From Monosporascus cannonballus (Eukaryota; Ascomycota; Sordariomycetes; Xylariales), in contig QJNS01000030.1 in assembly GCA_004154925.1 (NCBI GenBank), positions 310,001 through 374,000 on the forward strand: a DNA stretch of 64,000 nucleotides. Reading direction: 5' to 3'. This document shows, piece by piece, positions 23,436-34,991 of this stretch (its first letter is position 1; each line of letters begins with the position of its first letter). The notes under the pieces were generated by a model. It made no database searches, was not told where the DNA came from, and saw only the letters and a list, made by a program, of their open reading frames with translations. The position numbers and the translations under genes were made by a program.

Positions 23436-25890
23436 CTCCGATCCTGGGCTTGATAGTCGAGCTATGATATGTTACGCGTCGTCATCAAACAATAATGAGC
23501 TTTGAGAAACAATTGAGTGATGCGTGAGGTCAAGCCTGAGAGACACGGAAGCGTGCTCTTGAGCGAAGGCCAGCCTAGGCTTGCCGATGCAGCCTTGCGC
23601 CCACCCCGAACCCCTCTTAGGCATAATGTAATTCTGGGAGGCTTAGCAAGCCACATTCCACGTACGTAAAATACACTCGTCCACAGCCAACGCAATCTTA
23701 CCCAGCAAGGGCTGACAGCCACACACAAACTCTAGGAATGATCAATACAATCTCATTCGTCCCAGAATGTCGCCAGTCCAAGAGGTTCCAGGTCTCAAGA
23801 AATTGGAGCAAATAGCAGCTCAACCAAGAAATCCTCATCCCCTGTCTTGCTTAACATGGAACACGCGGCATTCTGACAAGTCTGCAATTCCCGCCTTCCA
23901 TCCGTGGATCGATCTCGTCCCAAATGTTGAACCTAGCAACGCCATGGCTTAGTTAGCTAACCGGCTAGTGGAAATAGCTTCGGCCACTCCGGTATTCTTA
24001 TCTCTTGGCTACCACTGTTTTTATCTGTATTTAAGGAGGGTTCACCACCTTCACCTTCTATAGAAGACCTTCTAGAGGTCATGCAACTTTTAATACACTT
24101 CTTCTTCAGTTATATGCTTCTGTGTGTGATGCCAGGGTCTCACACCAAACGACACGCCTCGATACTCAGCCGCGAGAACAACCTCCAGCGAATTTCCTGT
24201 CAACCTGCCTTGGGATGTAAGCATCTCCCAAATCTCATGAGAAAGCTAAGGGTCAGTAGCTGATCAATAGCTTGAGTTAGCCCCAAATAGAGCGGCCCTT
24301 AGCCAAGTTACTTAAAAGCCACCTCCGGTATCGCTTTCTCAGGGCCACAGCTGTGCTTACATGTATTGCAGGAAGTTTTACTACTTTCCTTATTTTAATG
24401 AGGACCTTTTAAACGCTAACCCGTATAATCCATTCTTTTCTAGTTACAAGTATTTTAATATGTAATGTTAGGGTTTTATATTTCCAAGCCCAGTCTTTGA
24501 ATCTTCCGAGAGCTGTACTTTAATATATTAGCTCTATACGTTCTGTTAAACTTATTCGAAATTTGTAACCGGCAGGCTAGCTAACCAGCTATTAAATTTA
24601 ATCGCGCCATTTATGCTGGCAGTCGTATCGTGGGTTCTTAGTAATAGGGGTGTGTCAGAGAAAATGGTGAAGTACATAGTGAAAGGCAGAAGAGGAACGT
24701 AGCAGGTTGTTGGCAGTATTGGTAGTAAATAGATGACCATTAACGCCTACCTCTCTCCATCTACTCGGGGCGAAGCCCCCCTATATATACACAAACCAGA
24801 CCCTCACTGGTGGGGCGCTGGGGCTCAGAAAGGGGATCGCACCTTGGCACCTGACAAAGTGCTAGTCACGTCTGGTAATAGCAAACTGTACTTTGCGTAA
24901 CTGAGTTGTATTACAAGTCGGCAACTCTTTAGACTATAAGAAGGTAATGAGCAGAACTTGCAGCCTACCGAACAGGTATGCGATTTATATCGTCTCGTAG
25001 AGACTGCTGCAACGTACTGGGCGGGCCATGCTACCGGAGGTGGCAAGGCACTTTCCACAGTCTCAAAATGGAGCTATTCGCCCAACCGCCATACATATCG
25101 CATATCCTGCCGGGCGCCGATGTCAACGCGCAGGCCCGATACCGAAAAATTACGCCCCGGGCAATTTCATCACCCGCTAGCACCACTGAGGAACAAACAT
25201 AATCATATACGATAACAGTGGAACTCGGCATCTTGTTTACAGAGGATCGTCCCGGCTTGTCTCTTTCATTCCGCTTCCGCTCCTACTTCTTTCGGCTAAT
25301 TGTAAATTCAGATAGAGACACTTTGGATTCTATGCCTGATATGGAGCAATTGGCAGAAGCTTAACTTGATGCTGCCGGTGCTACTTTTACGTGGAAGAGT
25401 GCGATTGCGAGAGACGAAGCGCTCTCTTTTCTCATTCCCCAGTGTCTCCAGTTTGCACACCGCGCTCCTCATGTTTTATCCAACACGTTCTCCGGCTCGA
25501 TGAATCGTCTAGTGCTGGTTCCCAGAGGAGATACTGTCCTTCCCACCCGTCCTGGTTTAGTGGCGTGACTGCTCCTAGGCATCTGCGGAGGGCTGGGATG
25601 TATTGTCGTACAGGCGGCGGCATAGGCGCTTGGAGTCCAGCTCTATCTACTCGCCGTTCCGTAACCGTTGAAGAGGGCCTCGTAACCTCGCACAGCCAGC
25701 CGTGCAAACCTGTTCGCAAAGGATGACGACCTTTGGGAACTGAAGGAATAGCATATGTGCTGCTACGTGCTTCTCGCGCAAGACCGGAATGTACTTGTTC
25801 CCTAGCCGCGTAGTTGTCAGAATAGGGGCGTTGGCGCCCCACACCACTTGTGTATATATAGATGTGTAGCCCTCCCCAGCTAGAGGCTGG
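23436..25890. other. Long intergenic region with repeat scraps
   Basis: About 2.5 kb without a convincing gene. Bases around 24390-24600 are AT-rich and look mildly RIPped. The interval 24653-24856 has the outline of a solo LTR. Near 25830 there is a GGGGCG/CGCCCC hairpin and another TATA string. Many short frames on both strands show no conserved motif. Confidence 0.5.
24653..24856. repeat. Candidate solo LTR (TGTCAG..CTGACA)
   Basis: A 204-nt interval begins TGTCAG and ends CTGACA, the same 6-bp termini as the Copia LTRs at 6781 and 12055. It contains a GGGGC..GCCCC hairpin followed by CTATATATAC, a TATA-like string. The flanking pentamers GGGTG and AAGTG agree at only three positions, so a target duplication is not established. 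It could be an old solo LTR or coincidence. Confidence 0.35.
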
Positions 25891-27175
25891 TCACTTAGAT
25901 GGAATAACACGGGTATTCAACCTATTTTTGATAGTACTCACTAGCGTCATGGTCCGAGGCGTATTCATCCCCGTCGCCGTCGATGCTGCTCGCGTCCTCG
26001 ATTCCGCATCCTTTGTCGTGTCGTTATTTTCGTCTTCGCTTGGGTTATCTGTGGCCTCACTGTCGCTATCGTGTGTCGTCGGCACCGGTGTTGAACTGGG
26101 GCTCCCGATAGCCCTGGAGATCTCCCAAAATTCAGTAGAGTCTACCGCCTCCTCGCTCAATACCGGATAGTCCGAGATAACATCGAGGTATCCAAGCTGG
26201 CTTCTAGTCAGCCGGGTTCCTGTGACGATCCATCGCACATCTCGGGGCATCCGGTACGCGAGGAAGACCATGGCGACAAGCCGCCTTAGCAGGGCATAGT
26301 ACTTGATCCGGCTGGCGGGAGAACGCACAAGTTCGAACGGTTTTGGATAGCACGCTCTAGGATGGGTGCTGCGGAGCCAACAGAGCATAACCCTGTTCGT
26401 GTTCCACGCCGTGTGCTCGCAGCGGTCCGTCACACGGCCGACCCCCGCGGCAAGGGCCGCGATTTTCCACTCATCTTCCGCGGCGCTGACCGGGTCCGCC
26501 TCCAGCCGACAGGCCCCGCTCCCGTTCCCACACCGGCCAAGCACAACGCGCCTGGATAAAGGCGCAGGATGCGGCATCGCCGCCATGGTCGAAAGCACCT
26601 TTCGGTTTACGTGCTGGTACGTCTCCTCCCACCGCGTACGCTGGAGCTACGCCCGCAGCTCGGCGAGCGTCGACGCCCGGGCGGTTCCTAGCCTTTCCGG
26701 GCCCTCAGGCTGGAACTGTTGCCTCCGTTTAGACTCGCGTGTAATGAGGGCCACCTAAGTAGGCCCATACGTCTTCCCTACTACCCGCCGGTCCGTAATG
26801 CCGTTACGTTCCACGATCCAGTACCGCCGGTTAGCTTGGTTTTGCTTCCAGGCCTCAGGTATACATTATCGTCCTTGCCAGTAACAATCCGCTTCCACCC
26901 AGTAAAGAAGCTATTCGGATGCTTCGCGGCGATATGGTTTAGTGGGTGGTGGATGGTCCGTACGCTGCAAAGCCGGCAGGTGTATCCATCGTATATGTCG
27001 AGCCTCGGGTTTTCGGGCGTGCCGTTAACGCGCGGTAGTAGCTCGGTAGGATTGCGCAGGCCCAGCAATGGGCCATGGTAGCGGAGGAACTATGTAAGTT
27101 TCCGTCACCTGTAATCCGGGACCCGTTGCTTCTGGCGCATGTACTTGCTTAGGCCCGAGTGACCGGAGGCGAGCT
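25891..27175 (-). pseudogene. Relic of an OrsD-like (DUF3505) gene
   Basis: Read on the - strand, the N-terminal part contains FLRYHGPLLGLRNP and then a Cys/His finger-like motif, DGYTCRLCSVRT..NHIAAKH, typical of the OrsD/DUF3505 family. The C-terminal part (from 26598) contains VMLCWLRSTHP, PKPFELVRSP and LVAMVFLAYRM, also familiar from that family, followed by an Asp/Ser-rich tail ending VIPSK. The two parts are in different frames. In-frame stops lie at 27105-27107, 27090-27092, 26755-26757 and 26647-26649; three are TAG and one TGA, each reachable from CAG or CGA by a C-to-T change. It sits next to the right RIP block. The family's molecular function is unclear; its name comes from the Aspergillus orsellinic acid cluster. 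Confidence 0.65.
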
Positions 27176-27210
27176 TTAGCGATATTTCTTTCCATAGCAG
27201 ATAAATAGTG

Positions 27211-27405
27211 TGACGGCTAGAAGGTTTAACCAACTATTAAACCTTAGTCTTACGGGTTATGTTGGCAGGAATATCGTAGGAATCTGAGCAAGGAAATAAT
27301 TTAGTTACGTTTCGTGATACTAAGGATATCTTGGGTAACGAAATTTTAATATTAGCTGGTATTATTTAAATTATAAATTTAACGCACGTTTATACGTTTC
27401 GTAAA
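27211..27405 (-). repeat. LTR remnant of a third gypsy LTR type
   Basis: Starting TGTGACGGCT, this stretch aligns for nearly 200 bases with the left end of the inverted LTR at 32226 (shared strings GGTTTAACCAACTATTAAAC and TTGGGTAACGAA). It then diverges completely. It marks the abrupt boundary between gene island and RIP block. Its other end could not be located with confidence; a C-rich string near 27925 resembling a reversed polypurine tract would make the LTR about 0.7 kb. Confidence 0.6.
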
Positions 27406-28846
27406 TTCACTGGATTTCTATTAAATTTTATAGTTATTACGAGTTTAATTTTATTAAATGCGATTAATTTTGTTCAGATTTATTTAAATTTTAACGTTGA
27501 GAAAAATCAAAATTTCGTAACCTATTCGTATGGATCCGACCGTTTCTAGCAACCGGTCCTAGTTCAGACTTACCTCAGCTAGCTCAGGCCTCCCTGGCTC
27601 GTTTTCCCAATTTCTTCAAAGTTATTCAAGTACCGCTCCATAACGCTAAATATTAACCAATCAAATCCCAAATCCCCGTAACGAGTTAGCGAGGCCTAAG
27701 TTATAGTTACGTAAAAACGGCTTCGTTTAGTACATTTGTTTGTTCAAAAAAACAAAAATCCGTAATAACTTAATAATAATACGTTTATATATATATATAT
27801 ATATATATAATTACCTTAACCATAGCTTATTATCAATATTACGATAATTCTGATCAGAACTTATTTATTATTCCTAAACCTTAATGCGTATAATAACTGC
27901 AGCCCGAACCCGTTACGTTATTATCCCCCCTTTTAAAATACGATAAATCCGAATTCTTTTAGTTTTACCGGGCCACGCCCTTAGAACAAAATATACGTAC
28001 GTATACTTTAAATTTCTGGTATTACTATAAAAAAATTAATATAACGTTTAAAAGTTTTATTTATAATTAGATTTTATATAATAATTTAGGCCGAATTATT
28101 TATTTAACTGTTTGGATTAACTAATTAATTAACGTATTAAAAAAAGAAATATACGAATAATTATTAATATTTCAAAAATTAATAGGAATTTTTAATTTTT
28201 ATTAATTAGGATTCCGTTATATATAAATACCATTATATATTATACGGGAAACTTATAATTTTCGTAAAAAAGCTTAAATTCCGTTACCCGCCAAAAATAT
28301 TATTATTTAAAATTAACGTAATCCATATTATTTTGGACGAAAATTAACATTTTATAAAAACGCTTACCTTTAATTAATTTAAATTCTTAAATTAAATAAT
28401 TATATATTTAAAAAATAATAATTATATAATACAAAACGGAAAACGAAATGGTTTCGTAATAATAACGATCCGGATATTCTTATATATTTTTTTATAATGC
28501 TAATTAGTATAATTATGATAATTTCTCAAATTAACAGCAATTATCTGCCTTATTTATGAAATAAGTTTTTATTATTTTCGGATTTATTACAGAATAATAT
28601 TAATATGTTAAAAAGGTTAAATATTTGCGAAAATTATTATGCATTAAATATAAATATAATTCGGTTAATAAAAAAAACTAGAATGACCGTATTAATTCTT
28701 TTATAATAATATAATTTTAATTAAGATAAATTACGTTTTATATTTAGGTACGATAAAATAATATCGTATTTTGGTACAATAATTTTAATATTTAAAATTA
28801 TATTCGTAATATAACGTTTTAATATAATACTATTATACGAAATATT
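27406..28846. other. AT-rich repeat DNA with an un-RIPped patch
   Basis: Mostly RIP-like AT-rich DNA. Bases 27530-27720 are of balanced composition, with no gene. A TA microsatellite lies at 27786-27809. From about 27950 to the ATTAC target duplication at 28847 the sequence is degraded with no frame I can assign. It was probably continuous with 42337 onward before the large gypsy insertion. Confidence 0.5.
27786..27809. repeat. TA dinucleotide microsatellite
   Basis: Twelve consecutive TA units in AT-rich DNA near the gene island boundary. Confidence 0.9.
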
Positions 28847-28851
28847 ATTAC

Positions 28852-29219
28852 TGTTACGACCTGACAAGCCACGGCCTCCAGAAACGGTCGCAACAGGAAG
28901 GCCAAGAAAACTATGTAGATCAGGTCACGGCATGGATCACCAACTCACTGGTGGTGAGCTAGTGAGCCGGATTACCAACTTACTGGTGGTGATCCAGCTA
29001 ACGGAATAAGGATATATACGTTTATTAATTCTATAATTTAAATAATTATAACTTATAATAAACCAATTATTAATATTAATTATTTATAATAAGGTATTTC
29101 TGGTATTAAAAGATATATTATGTTACTATATTTATTATTTAAATTCCTACAATATTTCTGTTAATATAAATCTATCGACTTAAGGTTTAATAATTGGTTA
29201 AACCTTATAGCTTATTATA
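28852..29219 (+). repeat. 5' LTR of the outer gypsy element
   Basis: 368 nt from TGTTACGACC to CTTATTATA (an RIP-altered end). It contains two copies of the 35-bp tandem unit (about 28931-28998), against three in the partner LTR, which accounts for the 35-nt length difference exactly. Confidence 0.85.
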
Positions 29220-30078
29220 CGTTACAAATTTTTATTTAATAATACCGTTAAACTTTGAACAATATTCAATATTTTTAAAATATTAATTAATATTTAAGAA
29301 ATTTTTACTTAACAGCTTCAGGCTCGAATTTGGGAACTGAAAAAAGAAGTTCGATAACTTAGGGTTACGCCACCTGCCTAACCCTTTTTCGCCCGCATAA
29401 AGCCTAAAAAACCAAAACCTTATGATGGAAAAGGTAACATTTAAACCTTTTTAACTTAGGTATGAATTTATTTTTGCTTTTTAGACCTTAATAACCCAGC
29501 GGATATGGTCCTAGTAATAAAAACATACCTAACAGAAAATATAATTAATTAATTTAAGCCCATTATAAAAAACTTTCTGGAAATAAAAAAAGCAAATAAG
29601 GAAAACTTTATTAATAAGATTTTTTTAACTTATACCAATTTCGAAAATAAAATACGCAATAATTTCGGCAATCCGGATAAAGAACGATTAACGGTTTAAT
29701 AATTCCTGTAATTCCGACAGAAAAAATCCGCGTTTAAGTACGCCGTAACCTTTAAGAATTTTGCGGCTAAGGCCGGATAGGGAGACGATAAAGTTAATGC
29801 CTTTATCGATATATTTTATAAAGGGTTCAAAGATGATATAAAAGATAAAATTATTCGGATTAAACGATTAGTTATTTTGGACAGGTACATTATAAAAATA
29901 ATTAAAATTAATAATCGAAAATTTGAAAAACGATAAAAAAAAAGGATAATATGCTTTACGTTTGGGATATAAACCTAATTAAGGAAAGAAAAAAGACGTA
30001 CTTTTTACTTTTTACGAAACGGCGCCAGAACTTATGGAATTCGGCGTTACCTATAGATAGGATTAGAGCCAAATTAAA

Positions 30079-30117
30079 TACTTTAACTGTGGCAAAATAG
30101 GACATAAGACTTATAAA
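30079..30117 (+). pseudogene. gag zinc knuckle remnant (outer gypsy)
   Basis: The frame reads YFNCGKIGHKTYK, the retroviral-type CCHC zinc knuckle of Gag. The first and last Cys have become Tyr by single transitions, while the second Cys and the His remain. It places the Gag nucleocapsid here and fixes the + orientation. Confidence 0.75.
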
Positions 30118-32225
30118 GGTAAAAAACTTAAGAAATTACGATAAGATAATTAGATTTCCGTACCGGAAGGATAATCCAGGAATAATTAAGGAAACGATAA
30201 TAATATTATTAATATGATTTAAACTAAGTATATAACAAGTTTACAGCAAAAGGTTTAACAGGGACCATTACGATAAAAGATTCGACGAAGGATACGAAAA
30301 GCTAGGAAGCTGGTTTAATAGGTATTACGAACATAACAAAAAGCGCTATAGGGATGGTTATAAGAATACCGGGATTAGATAAAAGAACTTTGCCCCGGAA
30401 TACCCGATTAATATGGTAAAATGTATGCTATATACTGTCGATAACGAGAATATCCCGATTACGAGAAATGGAAATAATATATTTATATATAAATTACCCA
30501 TATGTATTATAAAGGATTCGATTTTCCAAATCGTACCGGAAATAACAAAAACGATAAATAATAATATCGACAGCTTTAAACCATAGCCCTAGGAAATTTT
30601 TAGTAATTGGCCGAAACAAAAAGCTGGCCCGAAAAAAAATAATGCCCGTAAAAAAACCTTTTTTATCATTATGGATAATATAACTATTAAACGAAAAAGA
30701 AGTTAATCCAGCGTACGGTAAAAAGGCATTATCAGAAAATTATTACGGATTTTTATTTTTAGTTAACATTTATTACGGATCCTTATAAAAGAAAAATTAT
30801 TAAGGAAAAAATACGTTAGTTTATAGGAAATCTCTGAAACGATAATAAGGACGACGTACAATAGGATATAGTCGTAAATATAAAAAATAATTTATTCGAT
30901 AAAAAAAAATTGCAAAACTTTTAGGAACAATTAATACGGCTCGAAAGAATAATATGCCGGCAATAATGATAAATATAGTAACTTAACGCATTAAACGAAA
31001 AAATACAAATTAGGTTTGATAAATTCGAACAAAAATTAAAAAAAAGTTACTTATAAAAAAGCCGCAAAATGACGAAATCTAGAGGAATTAAAGAGAACTT
31101 TTAAAAAGGGCTTTAAATATAACGATAGGAAACGTTAACGACCTTATTATTTTGGATATACGAATCGGAACGCATTAATATACCGTAATAGTGGATTACG
31201 GAGCTTTGGGCGGAAATTACATTGCACCAAATGTGGTTAATAAGCTTAAACTATTATGGAAATATAAGTTAAAACCTTATATAACGACGAATGCCAAAAG
31301 TTAGAGATTTGCTTACGATAATAGAAAAATTATACGCAAAATTGATTACCTTAAGATTTTTGTTAAAGGACGACACCAAACGGTTAATTTCGATATCGTT
31401 CTATTCGGGAATTACGATATAATCTTAGGATTATTATGGATACGCCAGTACGGAATCTTGATTAATAAAGGGATTGGCTAGGTAAAGTTTGTTTTATACC
31501 TTATTAGCAGATAAAAGAAAAAAAAATTAAGATCTTAATACTTGATCGATAATAACGACAAATGCAGGCATAAGAATACGATAAATATCATACTACTTAA
31601 AGGAATAAAATATAAAAATGAAAATAAGTATTAAAGAAAAATACGACGTATCGTTATTATTATCAAAGCGAAATTAAAGTAATTAAATAATAATTTAAAA
31701 TAAGAATAGCCGCCCTAGAAATCAGAAAATCTAACTAATGTACTACCATAATATCACAGATACGAATAGTTTTTCAGAAAGGAATTCGATACGAAATTAC
31801 TAGAACATAACGAATAGGACTATGATATAATCCTTAAAGAAAAATCTTCGACAAAGTTTTACCTCATTTATAATCTTAACGGAAACGAATTACGTATTCT
31901 TAGAGAATATCTGGAAGATTGGCTACAGAAAAAATGGATTCGACTTTCGAAATCACCAGTAAAATATCCAATATTCTTTGTACCAAAAAAGAACGAAAAA
32001 TTACGACTTATAATTAATTATCGATAATTGAACGACGTTACTGTTAAGGATTAAATATTATTACCCTTAATTACGGAAATAAAAAACCGATTTTATGGAG
32101 TTAAATAATTTACAGTATTCGATTTTAAAAATGGATATAACCTTATTAAGATTAAGAAAGAATATAAATAAAAAATAGCCTTTAGGACAAAATACGGATT
32201 ATTTAAGTATTTAGTTATATTAATG

Positions 32226-32620
32226 TGTAACGGCTTCGCGGTTTAACCAACTATTAAACCTTAAGTCGACGGGTTTATGTTAGCAGGAATATCGTGGGAG
32301 TCTGAGCAATCGATACAGTAACGTGTTACGTCTCGTAATACCAAGGGTGCTTTGGGTAACGAATTGTTATTGCAAGCTGAAGTTATCTAAACTATAGAAT
32401 TAATAAACGTATATATCCTTATCTTGGTTCAAAGTATTTAAACGGCTTAAACCCTTAAGACCGTTAAGCCTTTTAAGCTTTTCTGCTGGCTTAAGGGGCT
32501 TAAGGTGCTTGGCGCCTTAAAACCTTTAAGCCAGTTACGTAATATTTTGGCTTGGGTCGGAATTGATCTTTTCGTAGTTCCGACCGTCTAAAAAGAAGCC
32601 AAGACCGTTAAGTTATAATA
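32226..32620 (-). repeat. 3' LTR of the nested gypsy element
   Basis: 395 nt, TGTAACGGCT to TTATAATA. It shares its left portion with the other gypsy LTRs. The right portion is a distinct GGCTTAAG-rich stretch not present in the outer element's LTRs. Confidence 0.88.
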
Positions 32621-32774
32621 TGATTTTCTCCCTTTTAAAATTTTTATCCTTAAAGATTAAATTATTTGTTTATTAATTTCGATAAGTAACTTTTTTTTAC
32701 ATACTTATTATATCAGGCCGAATTAAAAAATCTTGTTTCCGTAAACGTATTAATATTTTAATTTTTCAAAACGT

Positions 32775-33135
32775 ATTAAACGTTTTGGTTTTAAAATATT
32801 TTTTTGCTTTTATTATAAAAAGAAAAATGCAGAATGTAAGATTATTCGAAGGTTTTTAAAATATACGTAATACATTTATTATGGGGGTTCTTATAACGTT
32901 TTTGGTTTTTCGAAAACCGAATATAAAAAACTTTTTAACGAAAAGGACCGTTTAAAGCGTAAAAAGGAATAGGTTCGTAAAACGTTACGCGCCGCCGCTA
33001 ACAAGCTGGACCGTTTGCAAAAACAAAGGTGGTTATTTTGTCGCCGTAATATAAAAATATTTCGTTACGGTATTTAAGGTACGGAGGCTATAAAAAAGTT
33101 TAAGCGTTTCGAAAAAAAAAATAAAAATAATTAAA
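32775..33135 (+). pseudogene. antisense accessory ORF of the nested gypsy element
   Basis: Between pol and the 3' LTR, on the strand opposite to pol, one frame reads FFCFYYKKKNAECKII, then SYNVFGFSKTEYKKLFNEKD, then after a TAG VRKTLRAAANKLDRLQKQR and WLFCRRNIKIFRYGI. Stops are TAA/TAG in positions where Gln fits. Cys and Tyr residues are spaced so that a C-x2-C..C..C-x2-C-x6-C cluster would result if the Tyr codons had been Cys, followed by a charged heptad-like helix. The same architecture is seen at 5240-5629 and 41430-41854, although the sequences differ. Function unknown; possible zinc-binding plus coiled-coil protein. Confidence 0.55.
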
Positions 33136-34787
33136 GGCCGCCGTTATAATTATTACGTTAATATAGGCCGCGGCCGACTGGCCCGATATCCCGGCTATTA
33201 ACTAGTTAATTTTTAATTAGGATGCGTCCGTTATCGTTAATAAAAATTTTTCAATAGGCGTTAGGCGCTAATAAAGTTTTTGGCAAATTCTTAGATGTTT
33301 TCGAAATTTAAATATTTTTTCCATTTAATTAGGTATTAAATAAGCCCGTTTTGTTTTCGTATATTAAATATCTTTTGTATTTCGTACGTTTATTTGTTTT
33401 TTATTTTTATATTATTTTGTACCGTATACATTTTAATTGTATCTGCTATTAATTCGAATAAAAAAACGTAAAAAAGTAAATAGAATTTAATTTTTAATAA
33501 AAATTATAATTCATAATTATTTTTTAAGATTTTCTTAGCGATTTTATATAAATCGATATATTTAAAATCGAATTTTTTATTAGTTTTCTTTGTTTAAATA
33601 TTTTTTATAACGAGGAAAATTATTTTTATTTTTTTCGAAAATTAATATTTTTAATTTTTCTGGTTATAGTATTTATTTATTTGATTTCGTACGAATTTTA
33701 ATTTTGTTTTTATTTTTTTAATACAGCTGTTATAATTATTTTAATATAAAAAGTATTTTAATATTAACTGGACCGTTATTGTACGTTTTTTTATAAATTT
33801 TTAAAGTAAAATTAAAATATACGTTCGTAAATATTATTTTAATACTTTTATAATAATTGGTATTATAAGTTAATTAAGCAATCGGTAATTTTTTAACCTA
33901 ATTATCTTATTTGTAATTAATGTAATATTATAAGTAAATTTTCAAAGTTTAATTTATTCGTTTTATTTATTTATCTGTTTATAATTTAAATGTGTTAAAT
34001 AATTTATAATTTAGGCCGATTTATGCCATAAAACCTTATTAAAATTTTAATACGAATATTAATCTTTTATTTAATATAATTTTTATTAGTAATCCATATA
34101 TGCTGAAAATATATTTAAAAAAATGTATACCAATTGTTCGGTATTTATATCTTTATGATATAATAAAAAATAGGAAAATTTCGTAAATCGGTCGACGATT
34201 ATAAAGATATTATCGTAATATATTTCCGTAATTGGATTTTTTGATTTAAGAAATTTAATAATGAAATCGAATTTAATTAAATATTATAATCGGTTTATAA
34301 TTAATAATAGTTGTAATTTTCCGTATGGCTTATGTCGTCGAGCTTTTGCTTTGGCGTAAATATCGTATTACCGTATAATTTTTTATACTGTTAATTTTAT
34401 TTTAGGAAAAAAATATATGCGTTAAAATCGTTTTAAGGTTTTATGTATCTTTGAATATTTATATAACTAATGTTCGTATATTTTTAGTACTAAATTTTTT
34501 TGATATTTTTTTGAAATTTATATTTTATCCGTTTTTTGGTTTTTTGGGAAATTATTGTTATGTTATTAAATTTTCTAATGCATATCGTAAGGTATTACCC
34601 GAATTATTGCAAATTGTTGTAAGCGTAAATATCTTTTTGTCATAATATCAAAAATTATATAATTAATTTTAACCAATTTTTCTTTAAGGTTTGGTTGCCT
34701 GCTTAAAGTATTTATTTTGCTATTTTTTAATCTTTTTTTATGGATAATAACGAAGTCGAAATTCGCTAATTTTTTTGCGTATTTTAA

Positions 34788-34991
34788 TTATTGTCCTATA
34801 AGCTCCCTGGTTGTAATAAATCGGGTAAGATTTTGATAATCCGTATAAACCTTAACCTGGTGCAAATTTCCCTTTAGGAAATGCCTAAATTCTCGAAATG
34901 CCATAATAATGGCCATGAATTTTTTATTTGGAATGCCGTAGTTAAATTCGGTTCCTTTTAACTTATACGAAAAAAATATAATACGGTGCAA
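34788..34991 (-). pseudogene. RNase H fragment of the nested gypsy element
   Basis: On the - strand the 67-codon frame contains FFSYKLKGTEFNYGI, then AIIMAFREFRHFLKG and VYTDYQNLTRFIT, the signature of Ty3/gypsy RNase H (the ES..KLS.AE.NY, W..YL.G and TDH.NL positions of the family). A remnant of pol with intact spacing. Confidence 0.85.

Noticed and set aside
24978..25202. Ankyrin-like string GADVNAQARY in a short + strand frame
   Set aside because: One partial repeat only, with no further repeats or exons around it.
25815..25890. Second candidate LTR beginning TGTCAG near a GGGGCG/CGCCCC hairpin and TATA string
   Set aside because: No matching CTGACA end and no target duplication could be found.
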